From: Yaniella halotolerans DSM 15476
Lineage (GTDB): Bacteria > Actinomycetota > Actinomycetes > Actinomycetales > Micrococcaceae
Assembly: GCF_000420805.1 (NCBI RefSeq)
Contig: NZ_ATVQ01000004.1
Coordinates: 124,001 to 188,000, forward strand
Direction of reading: 5' to 3'
Length of the DNA: 64,000 nt
Position numbers and translations under genes: made by a program
Shown here: piece after piece, positions 1 through 8,906 of the stretch
Numbering within the stretch: position 1 is the first letter of the stretch
Layout: each line of letters starts with the position of its first letter
The notes under the pieces: model-generated
The model's database searches: none
Seen by the model: only the letters and a program-made list of their open reading frames with translations
Told to the model about the DNA's origin: nothing

Positions 1-1
1 C

Positions 2-1264
2 ATGCTCGGCAATATTTTCCCACTAGATTCCTCCAAACCATTTACTGATCAAGAAAAAATTGGCCACAACAGATACCACCCGGACATCCCGGCGGTAGAA
101 ACAGTGTGTCCGGGGGATAGCTTCCGGGTCGATTCACGCGAATGGTTCGACGGCGCCATCAAAAACGATGACTCGGCCGATGACATTCTGAACGCACCCA
201 TGAAGAAGGTGCACGGCCTCACCGGACCGTTCCGCATCGAAGGCGCACAGCCCGGCGATTTGCTGATCGTCGACATTCTGGACGTCGGACCAATCCCCCA
301 GGAACAAGGCCCGCTAGCCGGTCAAGGCTGGGGCTACACCGGCATCTTTGCCCGCTCCAACGGTGGCAGCTTCCTGGTCGACCAGTTCCCTGACGCATAT
401 AAAGCCGTCTGGGACTTCCAAGGTCCGTGGGCGACCTCACGGCATATTCCTGAAGTGCGCTTCGAAGGGCTCACACACCCCGGCATTATGGCCACTGCAC
501 CCAGCCCTGAGCTATTGGCCAAGTGGAACAAGCGCGAAGGCGACCTGATAGCTACGAATCCAGATCGAGTACCACCGCTTGCACTTCCGCCCGAACCTGA
601 GGAGGCTGTGCTTGGCGGCCTGCCGCAAAGCGAATGGGAGCGCGTCAGCTCAGAGGCGGCACGAACTGCTCCCCCACGCGAAAATGGCGGGAACCAGGAC
701 ATCAAGAACCTCACGAAAGGCACTCGAGCCTTCTACCCGGTCTTCGTCGACGGGGCAAACTTCTCGATTGGAGACCTACACTTCTCCCAGGGTGACGGCG
801 AGATTACCTTCTGTGGTGGTATCGAGATGGGTGGCTTCATGGATATCCATGTCGACCTCATCAAGGGCGGCATGGAAACCTACGGTGTTGCCGAAAACGC
901 CATCTTCATGCCAGGTCGACAAGATCCGCAGTTCAGTGAATGGCTTTCATTCTCAGGCACGTCAGTCACCCTCGATGGAGAACAGCGCTACCTAGATTCT
1001 CACCTGTCTTACCAGCGTGCCATCCTGCACGCGATCGAATACTTGTCGAAGTTTGGGTATTCCAAGGAACAGGCCTACCTCCTCTTGGGCGCTGCCCCGA
1101 TTGAAGGACGCTTGTCCTCCGTAGTAGACATTCCGAATGCGTGCTCCACGGTCTACATTCCAACCGCTATCTTCGATTTCGATGTTCGCCCCTCTCAAGG
1201 CGGCCCGCATCAAATCGATCCGGGTATCGGTGCACCAAAAGCCAAGGATCCCGTCTACGGCTAA
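2..1264 (+). CDS. fmdA: Formamidase (acetamidase/formamidase family)
   Basis: Predicted cytoplasmic amidase that hydrolyses formamide to formate and ammonia. The 420 residues match the family from its usual N-terminus: a KIGHNRYHPDIP segment near residues 19-30, an acidic IKNDDSADD stretch near 53-61, and GPFRIEGAQPGDLLIVDILD near 75-94. The length is normal for the family. The ATG at base 2 fits the usual start, but the ribosome site lies outside the window, so a slightly longer protein cannot be excluded. Its stop overlaps by 4 nt the stop of the convergent dimethylglycine oxidase gene. The two may both serve one-carbon or methylamine catabolism, which is inferred from position only. An acetamidase specificity is the main alternative. 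Confidence 0.88.
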   Translation: MLGNIFPLDSSKPFTDQEKIGHNRYHPDIPAVETVCPGDSFRVDSREWFDGAIKNDDSADDILNAPMKKVHGLTGPFRIEGAQPGDLLIVDILDVGPIPQEQGPLAGQGWGYTGIFARSNGGSFLVDQFPDAYKAVWDFQGPWATSRHIPEVRFEGLTHPGIMATAPSPELLAKWNKREGDLIATNPDRVPPLALPPEPEEAVLGGLPQSEWERVSSEAARTAPPRENGGNQDIKNLTKGTRAFYPVFVDGANFSIGDLHFSQGDGEITFCGGIEMGGFMDIHVDLIKGGMETYGVAENAIFMPGRQDPQFSEWLSFSGTSVTLDGEQRYLDSHLSYQRAILHAIEYLSKFGYSKEQAYLLLGAAPIEGRLSSVVDIPNACSTVYIPTAIFDFDVRPSQGGPHQIDPGIGAPKAKDPVYG

Positions 1265-3765
1265 CGACGCATCTTGCTACCACTGGGGTCATACAGCGGA
1301 TCCGTAGCTACCAGTGCCGGCACCGAACGATCAAAATGTTTGATCACCACTTCGGTGTCGGCCCTGTCGTATTCGGGATCAAGCCAGGCGAAGGTGATGG
1401 TCTTGCCCACGGTGTACCCAAAGTCAGACGAGGCTGTGTAACCAATCAGCTGACCAGCGGCGTCCAACACTGGAGAACCAGGGTTCGGTGTGCCAAATGG
1501 GAAGTCAGACGTCAGAGTCACCATCTGCCGATCGGTGACTGGTGTATCCGACAGTGCCTCACAGCCAAGATAATCGGTTTTAGTTTTCGAAACCGCGAAT
1601 CCAAGACCCGCTTGTGCTGGCCGATGCTCCCGAGTCACATCCGCGCCATAGGACCGAAATCCTTTTTCTAAGCGCAGGGCGTTGAATGCTAACCGTCCAC
1701 CGATGACTATGCTGTACCGCCCTCCTGCTGTGTGGAGCTCCTCCCAGAGGCGAGCGCCATGATCTGCAGTTGTGTAGAGCTCCCACCCAAGCTCACCCAC
1801 ATAGGAAACACGCAACGCCATCACGGGCACGGCCGCTATGTAGAGCTGCTTGGCTTTGAAATACCCGAATCCTTCGTGGCTGATGTCGTCGTCGGTCAAC
1901 TGTCCAAGCACATCTCGAGCGTTGGGGCCCCAGAGTCCGATGCAGCATGTCCCCGGCGAAATATCAGTGATCGAAACCTGTTGCCCGTCGCGTACATGAT
2001 CGGCTAGATGGATGAGGTCTCGGTGGCCATTGGCACCGATAAGAAACGCTTCTTCTGAGATACGCGTGACCGTAATGTCCGAAAGAATACCTCCGGTCGC
2101 GTCCAGCATCAGCGTGTAGGTCACCGAACCTGGGGCCTTCGACACCGTATTCGTCGTGAGACGCTCAAGCAGTGCCGAGGCGTCCGGGCCCTCGACCCAG
2201 TAACGAGCCAGTGAGGTCATGTCATACATGGCCACCCGGTTACGAGTAGCCCAGGCCTCCCCGACTGCGATGGGTGAAAACTCCGAAGTATCCCAGGCAG
2301 GGATTTTGGGAAAGACCAGATCCTCTTCTTCGAGAATCCTCCGGTTCTCCTCGAGCCAGAGCGGGCGTTCCCAACCATTTGCCTCAACGAAATGTGCTCC
2401 TGCAAGCTGCTGATGAAAATGGAACGGGGACGTCCGAATACCGCGTAGTTTCGCAGACGCCGCACGCGGATGTCTTATGTCATAGACCTCGTCATACGCT
2501 TCCAGGCCCTTCTGTCGACCGAATTCTGGCGAAAGTAGCTTGGTATCGAAGCGCGCCAAATCAAGGTGAGACGTGTCGATACCTGGTTCGCCGGTGGTGA
2601 TCCAGTCAGCGACCACCTGAGCAACGCCCGCTGACGCTGTAACCCAAACGGCCTGGGCGATCCACACTCCTGTCACGGTATTTGAAGGTCCTAGCAGTGG
2701 ACCGCCGTCGGGTGTGAACGAGAAAATTCCGTTGAACGAACGGGCTTCATCCAGACCCGCCTCGCGCACCGATGGATAAACGCGCTGGATCTCTTTCCAC
2801 GTAGGCTCGTATTCCGGCCAGGTGAACTCATGCACCGACGGTTGTACTCCGCTGATGTGCGCCTGCGCTGCTGATGCCAGCTGGTCCTGACGGACCTCGA
2901 GTGGTTTGTGCTCGTAGGCTCCGATCGCCAGGCTTCGGCCTTGTTGACGGAAATATATTCCGGCGCCCTGGTGACGAATCATGGGGAAGTTGCACGATTC
3001 GTCAGTAGCGGCGTCTTCAAATTCCGCCATGGGATGCGAGAAGCCAAAACCGTGTTCAATCGGCTGCATTGGCATGTTCTCCCCGAGCCATTTGCCGATG
3101 GTGGGACCCCAAATACCACCTGCTGCAACAACGATATCCGCGGCCAGAGTACGCTCGTTGCCCCCGGTGAGTGCATCAACAACTTGCACGCCGGTGACCG
3201 CACAGTCTTCGACCACCAGATCGGTCACCCGGGTATGCCCGTGGAAGACGGCACCGTGCTCAATGGCACGCTCGGCCTGAGCCGTCACTGCCCGAACCGA
3301 ATGCACAACGGCGTCGGTGGGAGTATGCAGCGCTCCGATCAGATCGGTGGTATCAACCCCCGGCCACAGCTGCTGCACATCATCGGCCTGAATCAACTCG
3401 GATGCAACACCCCAGGATTGAGCGAAACCGTGACGCCGCTTCAACTCGCGCATCTGATCGTCGGTGTACGCAAGCTCAATTCCGCCAACGCGTTTCAAAA
3501 GCCAGTTATCTTCTTCACCAGGATTGAGCTCATCCAACTTTTCGAGCGTGCGCTGCGCCAACTCCGACATAGCTTTGGAGGGGTTGATCTGAAAGACAAA
3601 TCCTGGTGCGTGCGAAGAGGACCCTCCCGTTTCATACAGTGGTCCTTGGTCAACCACCGTGACATCGCGTGCTCCGCGCTGGGTGAGTTCATCCGCTACC
3701 GCTGCTCCGACAACGCCCGAGCCGATAATGAGAATTTTTGATGATGGAGAATATGTGTGTTTCAC
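1261..3765 (-). CDS. Dimethylglycine oxidase-like FAD/folate enzyme
   Basis: Oxidatively demethylates N,N-dimethylglycine (possibly sarcosine) and passes the one-carbon unit to tetrahydrofolate. About 834 residues, close to the Arthrobacter globiformis enzyme (about 830) and co-linear with it. The N-terminal FAD fold has GSGVVG near residues 15-20 and a SSHAPG segment whose His, near 52, matches the covalent-flavin histidine of the family. Further on come SFTPDGGPLLG and, after about residue 420, a GcvT-like folate domain with VSYVGELGWELYT. A GTG at 3765 preceded by GCGGGGG is preferred. The longer TTG start at 3798 lies inside a palindrome and would add unmatched residues. It diverges from the IclR gene, its likely regulator. 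Sarcosine dehydrogenase is the alternative. Confidence 0.87.
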   Translation of the reverse strand: MKHTYSPSSKILIIGSGVVGAAVADELTQRGARDVTVVDQGPLYETGGSSSHAPGFVFQINPSKAMSELAQRTLEKLDELNPGEEDNWLLKRVGGIELAYTDDQMRELKRRHGFAQSWGVASELIQADDVQQLWPGVDTTDLIGALHTPTDAVVHSVRAVTAQAERAIEHGAVFHGHTRVTDLVVEDCAVTGVQVVDALTGGNERTLAADIVVAAGGIWGPTIGKWLGENMPMQPIEHGFGFSHPMAEFEDAATDESCNFPMIRHQGAGIYFRQQGRSLAIGAYEHKPLEVRQDQLASAAQAHISGVQPSVHEFTWPEYEPTWKEIQRVYPSVREAGLDEARSFNGIFSFTPDGGPLLGPSNTVTGVWIAQAVWVTASAGVAQVVADWITTGEPGIDTSHLDLARFDTKLLSPEFGRQKGLEAYDEVYDIRHPRAASAKLRGIRTSPFHFHQQLAGAHFVEANGWERPLWLEENRRILEEEDLVFPKIPAWDTSEFSPIAVGEAWATRNRVAMYDMTSLARYWVEGPDASALLERLTTNTVSKAPGSVTYTLMLDATGGILSDITVTRISEEAFLIGANGHRDLIHLADHVRDGQQVSITDISPGTCCIGLWGPNARDVLGQLTDDDISHEGFGYFKAKQLYIAAVPVMALRVSYVGELGWELYTTADHGARLWEELHTAGGRYSIVIGGRLAFNALRLEKGFRSYGADVTREHRPAQAGLGFAVSKTKTDYLGCEALSDTPVTDRQMVTLTSDFPFGTPNPGSPVLDAAGQLIGYTASSDFGYTVGKTITFAWLDPEYDRADTEVVIKHFDRSVPALVATDPLYDPSGSKMRR

Positions 3766-3782
3766 GACCGTGACCCCCGCAG

Positions 3783-3817
3783 GTTGCATATGTTGCAACT
3801 AAAGCATAGACTGCAAC
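3783..3817. promoter_or_regulatory. Candidate IclR operator
   Basis: GTTGCA (3783-3788) and TGCAAC (3794-3799) form a perfect inverted repeat with a 5-nt spacer. A second TGCAAC lies at 3812-3817, 18 nt further on. GTTGCAAC at 3792-3799 is itself an 8-bp palindrome. The group sits between the divergent dimethylglycine oxidase and IclR-family genes, where IclR regulators usually bind. That it is the operator is inference. Confidence 0.45.
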
Positions 3818-3901
3818 TATGATGTGTGTCACAGATTCTAGTCCCGGCGTCCCGCGCTCCACAAGACCTATCCAGACTCTTTTGGAAGTGGTTCCTTCAT
3901 C

Positions 3902-4648
3902 ATGAGCGCTAACCAGTCCGTGGACCGCGCATTGAGCATTCTCTGGATCCTCAACGGAGCAAAACACGCCACTGTCACAGAAATCGCACAGGAGCTGGAA
4001 GTTCATAAGTCGACGGCCTCACGGCTATTGAGCGCACTCGAACGTCAGGCACTTGTCGTGCGCCGCCAGGACGACCTCGCCTATGAGCTTGGCCAAGGGA
4101 TTCTACAGTTAGCAGGTTCTGTGAACTCGCAAAATGATCTGACGAAATCCGCGCAACTGCTCGTCGAGACGGTGGCACAGCACTTCAAACTCACCGCCAA
4201 TGTCGCCGTGCTGGACGAAATCTATGCTGTGAATATCGCGCAGTCGGCGCCCACGGAGCGGTTTTTCACGCCTCGGCAATATGTAGGACGCCGCACTCCC
4301 GGCCATGCAACCAGTAGCGGCAAGGTCCTGCTCGCCGGGGCAGCCGCTAACGTCCGTGAGCAGCTTGTGCATGAACCGTTGGAGCGCTTCACCAAATGGA
4401 CCATTACCGACAGGCAGATACTCCTCGATGAACTTAAGACGGTCAAAGAACAGGGTTGGGCCGCTTCGAATAACGAGTGGGATAGCGATATGACTGCTGT
4501 AGCCGTTCCCCTTCACAGCATCTCCAATGATGTGATCGCCGCGGTGACTATCACGGGGTTTACGCATGATTTGCCTAGCGATGCATTCACCAGACAGGCT
4601 GAAGAACTCACAACCGTGGTCCAACGCTTCGGACGCTTGCTTGAGTAA
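3902..4648 (+). CDS. IclR-family transcriptional regulator
   Basis: 248-residue DNA-binding regulator, the normal IclR length. Residues about 5-65 form the winged helix-turn-helix, with VTEIAQELEVHKSTASRLLSAL as the recognition unit. Residues about 80-245 are the effector-binding domain, including the family-typical GHATSSGKVLLA segment. It is transcribed away from the dimethylglycine oxidase gene, and inverted TTGCA repeats lie between them, so control of that gene and of itself by a methylamine-related effector is likely. The effector is unknown. The ATG at 3902 gives the expected N-terminus MSANQSVDRAL. Confidence 0.9.
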   Translation: MSANQSVDRALSILWILNGAKHATVTEIAQELEVHKSTASRLLSALERQALVVRRQDDLAYELGQGILQLAGSVNSQNDLTKSAQLLVETVAQHFKLTANVAVLDEIYAVNIAQSAPTERFFTPRQYVGRRTPGHATSSGKVLLAGAAANVREQLVHEPLERFTKWTITDRQILLDELKTVKEQGWAASNNEWDSDMTAVAVPLHSISNDVIAAVTITGFTHDLPSDAFTRQAEELTTVVQRFGRLLE

Positions 4649-4680
4649 GCGATTGCAGGATTCTGGCCTGTAAAAAGAAA

Positions 4681-4702
4681 AACCTCGGTTCTCGCCGAGG
4701 TT
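4681..4702 (-). terminator. Rho-independent terminator of tRNA-Tyr
   Basis: AACCTCGG (4681-4688) pairs perfectly with CCGAGGTT (4695-4702) around a 6-nt loop. Read on the minus strand, the stem is followed by a T-rich run (TTTTTCTTTTT), a strong intrinsic terminator just downstream of tRNA-Tyr. It may also end the convergent IclR transcript, although the plus-strand T-run is short. Confidence 0.85.
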
Positions 4703-4717
4703 TCCTATGTATTGAAT

Positions 4718-4802
4718 TGGTGGCAGATACAGGATTCGAACCTGTGAAGGCAATGCCAGCTGATTTACAGTCAGCCCCCGTTGGCCGCTTGGGTAATCTG
4801 CC
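4718..4802 (-). tRNA. tRNA-Tyr (GUA)
   Basis: On the minus strand a tRNA runs from GGCAGAT at the 5' end to ATCTGCC, discriminator A and an encoded CCA. The seven-base acceptor stem pairs perfectly. The anticodon loop contains CTGTAAA, giving anticodon GUA. A long variable arm, typical of bacterial tRNA-Tyr, and the T-loop GGTTCGAATCC are visible. An intrinsic terminator follows directly. Confidence 0.96.
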
Positions 4803-4987
4803 AAGGTGTGCAGCTTGCGTGCACGAGTGACTACATTACCAGCCATTATTTGTTTTAGCTAATCGTCTGATGGCCGTGTTTCAAACCTCACAGATTTCAT
4901 AGAGTCGAGTTCTTATCGTATCGCCCTTCGACACATCCACGCTAAACTCTGGAAAGACCCAAATGTTGAGCTATAGAAGGAGCCTGA

Positions 4988-5476
4988 ATGGCGAAAGAAT
5001 CGACTTTTGACATCGTGTCCGAAGTGGACAAACAGGAAGTTGCCAATGCTGTAAACCAGGCTTCCAAAGAGATTCAGCAGCGATACGACTTCAAGGGCAC
5101 CGGCGCTACGATCGAGCACAATGACAGTAGCCTCACGTTGATCGCAAATGCGGAAGCACGAGTCAACGCAACCCTTGACGTACTGCAATCGAAGTTGGTG
5201 CGTCGCGGTATTTCATTGAAGGCACTTGAGGCTGAGGAACCCGTTGCGCAGGGCAAGCAGTTCAAAATCAACGCTGTCATCAAAGAAGGTATTGACCAAA
5301 CTACAGCCAAAAAAATCTCCAAAATTATCCGTGATGACGGCCCAAAATCGGTCAAGGCTACTATTCAAGGTGACCAGCTACGCGTATCGTCGAAGTCACG
5401 TGACGATTTGCAGACCACCATCACGTTACTGCGCGATTTCGAGGATGCGCCACTACAGTTCATTAACTTTAAATAG
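4988..5476 (+). CDS. yajQ: YajQ-family nucleotide-binding protein
   Basis: 162 residues matching the YajQ family along its full length: FDIVSEVDKQEVANAVNQA at the start, RYDFKG near residue 32, and the C-terminal FEDAPLQFINFK. Some members bind cyclic di-GMP or act as regulators, while the role in actinobacteria is not settled. An AGAAGGAG ribosome site at 4975-4982, five nt before the ATG, fixes the start. A gene of unknown function follows 18 bp after the stop with its own strong ribosome site, suggesting co-transcription. Confidence 0.93.
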   Translation: MAKESTFDIVSEVDKQEVANAVNQASKEIQQRYDFKGTGATIEHNDSSLTLIANAEARVNATLDVLQSKLVRRGISLKALEAEEPVAQGKQFKINAVIKEGIDQTTAKKISKIIRDDGPKSVKATIQGDQLRVSSKSRDDLQTTITLLRDFEDAPLQFINFK

Positions 5477-5494
5477 CGTTGGAGGAGTACTTAC

Positions 5495-5962
5495 ATGCTG
5501 TACCTGATTACGTTCGACCATTCAGTTTTCACCAACCCGCTGTCCGTCGGGGAATTACTCGTCAAACAAGAAGATGGCGAAGCAGGCGAGCAACTCAATT
5601 TTGCACGGTTACAGGACCCCATTCATCCAGATAATGTTCTGCAGCCAGCGTTGCGCAATGGGTTTAAACATGCAGAAGGTCTGATGGTCGATGCGAGTCT
5701 GGTGGATATCATGTCCGAACCGCATCTTTTGGAGCAAGCATCTGCTTCGCAGCTCAAACTGGAATCGCAGTTAGAGGAGTTAGAGACCGGACCTGTGCCG
5801 GTTCAGGCAGCCAGTTTCGAACGTGAGCAGGACCAGTTGTCCCGTGACGCTCGTTTGGACCACAGCGAAGCGTTGAACTGGGCAAATACAGCTCGGCGTG
5901 ATCTGCTTGCACGGCCCGTCAACCATGAACTACAAAAGCACTGGGACGCTAAGGGAAATTAG
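5495..5962 (+). CDS. Unknown acidic protein downstream of yajQ
   Basis: 155-residue soluble protein of unknown function, with no signal peptide or membrane segment. It starts MLYLITFDHSVF. The middle and C-terminal parts are rich in Glu, Gln and Leu (for example LKLESQLEELE near residues 88-98), consistent with helical or short coiled-coil structure. A strong GGAGGAG ribosome site (5481-5487) precedes the ATG, and the gene lies 18 bp after yajQ on the same strand, so it is probably expressed. Its TAG overlaps by 4 nt the stop of the convergent htpX. I recognise no family. Confidence 0.7.
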   Translation: MLYLITFDHSVFTNPLSVGELLVKQEDGEAGEQLNFARLQDPIHPDNVLQPALRNGFKHAEGLMVDASLVDIMSEPHLLEQASASQLKLESQLEELETGPVPVQAASFEREQDQLSRDARLDHSEALNWANTARRDLLARPVNHELQKHWDAKGN

Positions 5963-6828
5963 GATTGCTGTCCCATATCTCGAGCAATCTGGTTCAGACG
6001 CTCCACCCGGTCTTCCATAGCCGGGTGGGTTGAGAACCAGTTTCTGATTTTGCCGGCAAATGGGCTGGCAATCATCATGTGTGATGCTGCTTTGACCCTG
6101 TGGTCATCAGCTGGCATTGGATGACGCTGTACCCCACCCGAGATTTTCTGCAGGGCTGATGCTAGTGCCAACGGATCACCGGTCAGCTGCGCACCATCAT
6201 GGTCGGCAGACGTCTCGCGATCACGGGAAATACCTGCCTGCACTAACCCTGCGGCCAGCGGGGCGAGGATCGCCCCGAGGAGGCTAAACAGCACGTTGTT
6301 GTTATTTCTGCTGAACATCAACATATATGCGGCACCTTGAATCACCGTACCGATAGCGGCTGCAATCGATGAGGTCAGGATGTCTCGGTTGTAGACGTGC
6401 ATCAGCTCGTGGCCGGTTACTGCGCGTAACTCTCTGGGGTCCAGCAGGTGCATGATGCCTTCGGTGAAGCAGATCGCCGCATTTTGCGGATTGCGCCCGG
6501 TGGCAAAAGCGTTGGGCTGCTGGCTCGGGGCGATGTAAATGCGGGGAGCCGGTTCCCCAGCGCGCTGCGCAAGTTCATGGACCATATCGTAGAGACCTTT
6601 GAACTGCTGAGGATCTGCGGCGTAGGCCTGCATGCTGCGCAATGCGATTTTATCTGAGTTCCAATACATCACGGCGGTTGAGACTAACCCAATACCGGTA
6701 AACAGAACGATCCAGATGGCGCTGCCACTGGAGGCTGAGATCACGCCACCGATAGCTACTAGAATGCCCAGCATTAGGGCAAATAGGAACCATGTCTTGG
6801 TGCGGTTTCGCATCACGCGTTGCTGCAT
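5959..6828 (-). CDS. htpX: HtpX-family membrane zinc metalloprotease
   Basis: 289-residue M48B protease that degrades damaged membrane proteins. Two hydrophobic segments near residues 13-32 and 37-56 anchor it. The zinc motif HELMH is at 140-144, followed by two more membrane-compatible segments and SRDRETSADHDGA near 200-212, which carries the third zinc ligand Glu. The length matches E. coli HtpX. It begins 15 bp after the fprA stop with AAAGGGATG upstream and probably shares its transcript. Its end overlaps the convergent unknown gene by 4 nt. Confidence 0.94.
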   Translation of the reverse strand: MQQRVMRNRTKTWFLFALMLGILVAIGGVISASSGSAIWIVLFTGIGLVSTAVMYWNSDKIALRSMQAYAADPQQFKGLYDMVHELAQRAGEPAPRIYIAPSQQPNAFATGRNPQNAAICFTEGIMHLLDPRELRAVTGHELMHVYNRDILTSSIAAAIGTVIQGAAYMLMFSRNNNNVLFSLLGAILAPLAAGLVQAGISRDRETSADHDGAQLTGDPLALASALQKISGGVQRHPMPADDHRVKAASHMMIASPFAGKIRNWFSTHPAMEDRVERLNQIARDMGQQS

Positions 6829-6843
6829 GCTGGTGTCATCCCT

Positions 6844-8265
6844 TTAACTATGTGCTGCTTGTCGCGCCTTCGCGCGGGAGATTCGAACCTGTTCGTCACG
6901 GTCGACAACTTTCACACGCTCGCGCTCAACCGGACCCGACTGGGTTTCCAGTTCTCCGAGACTCATTTCGTGGTTGTCGAGTTCCTGCCAACCCTTCCAG
7001 TCAGAGTATTCCACTCCGCGCTGATCCAAGAGCTCAAGAATCGCTTGCTCATCGGGCTGCTCTGCAGTGTATAGATGCTCGACATCTTCGATAATGTGAC
7101 CGATGGTCTCGAGTGCATCGCCCTTGGTATGACCGATCAATCCAACCGGACCGCGCTTGATCCAACCGGATGTGTAGAGCCCTTGCACGGGTTTTCCGTC
7201 GGCGCCCAGAACACGGCCTTCTTCGTTTTTGATAATGCCGCGTTCTTCGTCGAATTGAATATCCGGCACAGCCGAACCGAAGTACCCGATGGCGCGGTAC
7301 ACCGCTTGCACCGGGTACATTTTCATTTCGCCAGTGCCTTGCACGTTTCCGGTGCCATCAAGTTCCATACGCTGCATACGAATGCCGGCCACCTTGCCCT
7401 GGTCTGTCAGAATTTCTTCTGGGGCTTCCAAGAAATGTATGTGGAGACGACGTGATGCGCCGGTGCCTTCCGGGTTATCGTCCTGTTCTAATAACCAGTT
7501 GGTCAAAGTGTTGACCATATTGCGGACCTGGTTGACTTCTTCGGCAGCTTTCTCGGAGGCCTCATCGAATTCAAAGTCGTCTTCGTACAACACGATGTCG
7601 ACGTCATCGGCAGATTTCAGCTCCCGCAGTTCAAGCGGGGTGAACTTCACCTGTGCTGGACCACGCCGGCCGAAAATATGAATATCCGTGGCTTGTGATG
7701 CTTTCAAACCGGCATAGACGTTGTCAGGAATCTCGGTTTCAAGCATCTGGCTGGCTGGTTTCGCCAGGACCCTGGCCACATCAAGTGCAACGTTGCCGTT
7801 ACCAATAACCGCAATTTCACGGGCAGATAGATCCCAGTCACGATCCACGTCGGGATGACCGTCGTACCAGGATACGAAGTCCGCTGCACCAAACGAGTTC
7901 TCTGCTTCGACACCGGGAATGTTGAGTCTGGCATCTTTGATCGCGCCGGTGGCAAACACGACAACGTCATAAAATCTGCGCAGTTCTTCGAGATGAATGT
8001 CGGTCCCGTATTCCACATTTCCGATGAAACGGATATCACCGCGGTCCATAACACGATGCAGTGCTTTAATGATGCCCTTAATTCGTGGGTGATCAGGCGC
8101 CACGCCATATCGAATCAGACCAAAAGGCGCAGGATAACGATCAAACAGATCGATCGAAACATCAAAGTCGATGTCTGCTTTCTGTAGTGAGTCAGCGGTA
8201 TATACACCAGCCGGACCGGCACCGATGATGGCTATCCGTAGTGGACGATGCATAGTTTCGGACAC
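6844..8265 (-). CDS. fprA: FprA-type ferredoxin/adrenodoxin-NADP+ reductase
   Basis: 473-residue cytoplasmic flavoenzyme that moves electrons between NADPH and ferredoxin. The FAD-binding IGAGPAGVYTADSL is near residues 14-27, with YGVAPDHPRIKGI near 52-64. The NADP-binding IGNGNVALDVARVLAKP is near 153-169. The C-terminal YTSGWIKRGPVGLIGHTKGDA is typical of the mycobacterial FprA and adrenodoxin reductase group. It starts at a GTG preceded by AAAGGGA five nt upstream. It is first in a probable operon with htpX and diverges from the gene at 8409. Confidence 0.94.
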   Translation of the reverse strand: MSETMHRPLRIAIIGAGPAGVYTADSLQKADIDFDVSIDLFDRYPAPFGLIRYGVAPDHPRIKGIIKALHRVMDRGDIRFIGNVEYGTDIHLEELRRFYDVVVFATGAIKDARLNIPGVEAENSFGAADFVSWYDGHPDVDRDWDLSAREIAVIGNGNVALDVARVLAKPASQMLETEIPDNVYAGLKASQATDIHIFGRRGPAQVKFTPLELRELKSADDVDIVLYEDDFEFDEASEKAAEEVNQVRNMVNTLTNWLLEQDDNPEGTGASRRLHIHFLEAPEEILTDQGKVAGIRMQRMELDGTGNVQGTGEMKMYPVQAVYRAIGYFGSAVPDIQFDEERGIIKNEEGRVLGADGKPVQGLYTSGWIKRGPVGLIGHTKGDALETIGHIIEDVEHLYTAEQPDEQAILELLDQRGVEYSDWKGWQELDNHEMSLGELETQSGPVERERVKVVDRDEQVRISRAKARQAAHS

Positions 8266-8408
8266 TAATTTCCCTTTGTTCTTGACTGCATAGAGTAGTT
8301 GCTATGGTAATTACGTAAACACCGTATCGCCTAATCCTGGCAGTCTGCTAGAAATTCAGCGGAAAGCAACAGTGAATGTGGATCTCAAGGGCGACTAGAC
8401 TAGTACCT

Positions 8409-8906
8409 ATGGCTCGACGCGATACACAAGTATTTTATCCCACATATCAAAGTTTCGTTCCGAAACTCCTGGACCGGCCGTGGGCGGCCGAAGACGGTAT
8501 GGACCTCGACGAGCTCAACACGCAGGTGCTCTCCTCCGTTGCAGCCCACCAGTTGGACGAGTTCGGCAATACGCCGACGATCGCAACCATCGCACCTATG
8601 GCGCTCCAAGAATTTTATTTAGCACTGGGTGTCTCCGAAGTGATGGAGACCAATCATTTCTTCTTTGACCCAGACGAACTCGAGATCCGCGACACCATGG
8701 TGATGTTCGTTGAGGACGCAGATGAGACGTTGGTCTGGGGAATTCCCTTGGACCAGGTTTCCCTGCCCGACCCGATGGTCTACCGACGAAGTGTAGGTGC
8801 TGAAGCACCCGACAATACCGGGCAATGGGAAGCCAGTGAAGCAACCGTCTCCGAGCTCATTGCTGACATCTTGACCTGGAACTACCCGGAGGAAGATCTT
8901 GCCTGA
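8409..8906 (+). CDS. Unknown protein, SUKH/SMI1-like layout
   Basis: 165-residue soluble protein. The central MFVEDADETLVWGIPLDQV followed by PDPMVYRR and a C-terminal VSELIADILTWNY recalls the layout of SUKH (SMI1/KNR4) domains, in which a Glu/Asn-rich strand, a WG pair and a DPPV-type motif precede a C-terminal helix. This is a by-eye resemblance, not a family assignment. MARRDTQ at 8409 looks like the natural start; an ATG at 8376 with GGAAAG upstream is the alternative. The 3' end overlaps the HIT gene by 8 nt, so the two are probably translationally coupled. Confidence 0.65.
   Translation: MARRDTQVFYPTYQSFVPKLLDRPWAAEDGMDLDELNTQVLSSVAAHQLDEFGNTPTIATIAPMALQEFYLALGVSEVMETNHFFFDPDELEIRDTMVMFVEDADETLVWGIPLDQVSLPDPMVYRRSVGAEAPDNTGQWEASEATVSELIADILTWNYPEEDLA

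Noticed and set aside
2908-3741. 277-codon plus-strand frame
   Set aside because: Antisense to the dimethylglycine oxidase gene, with no protein family resemblance.
4109-4846. 245-codon minus-strand frame
   Set aside because: Mostly antisense to the IclR gene and running across the terminator and tRNA-Tyr.
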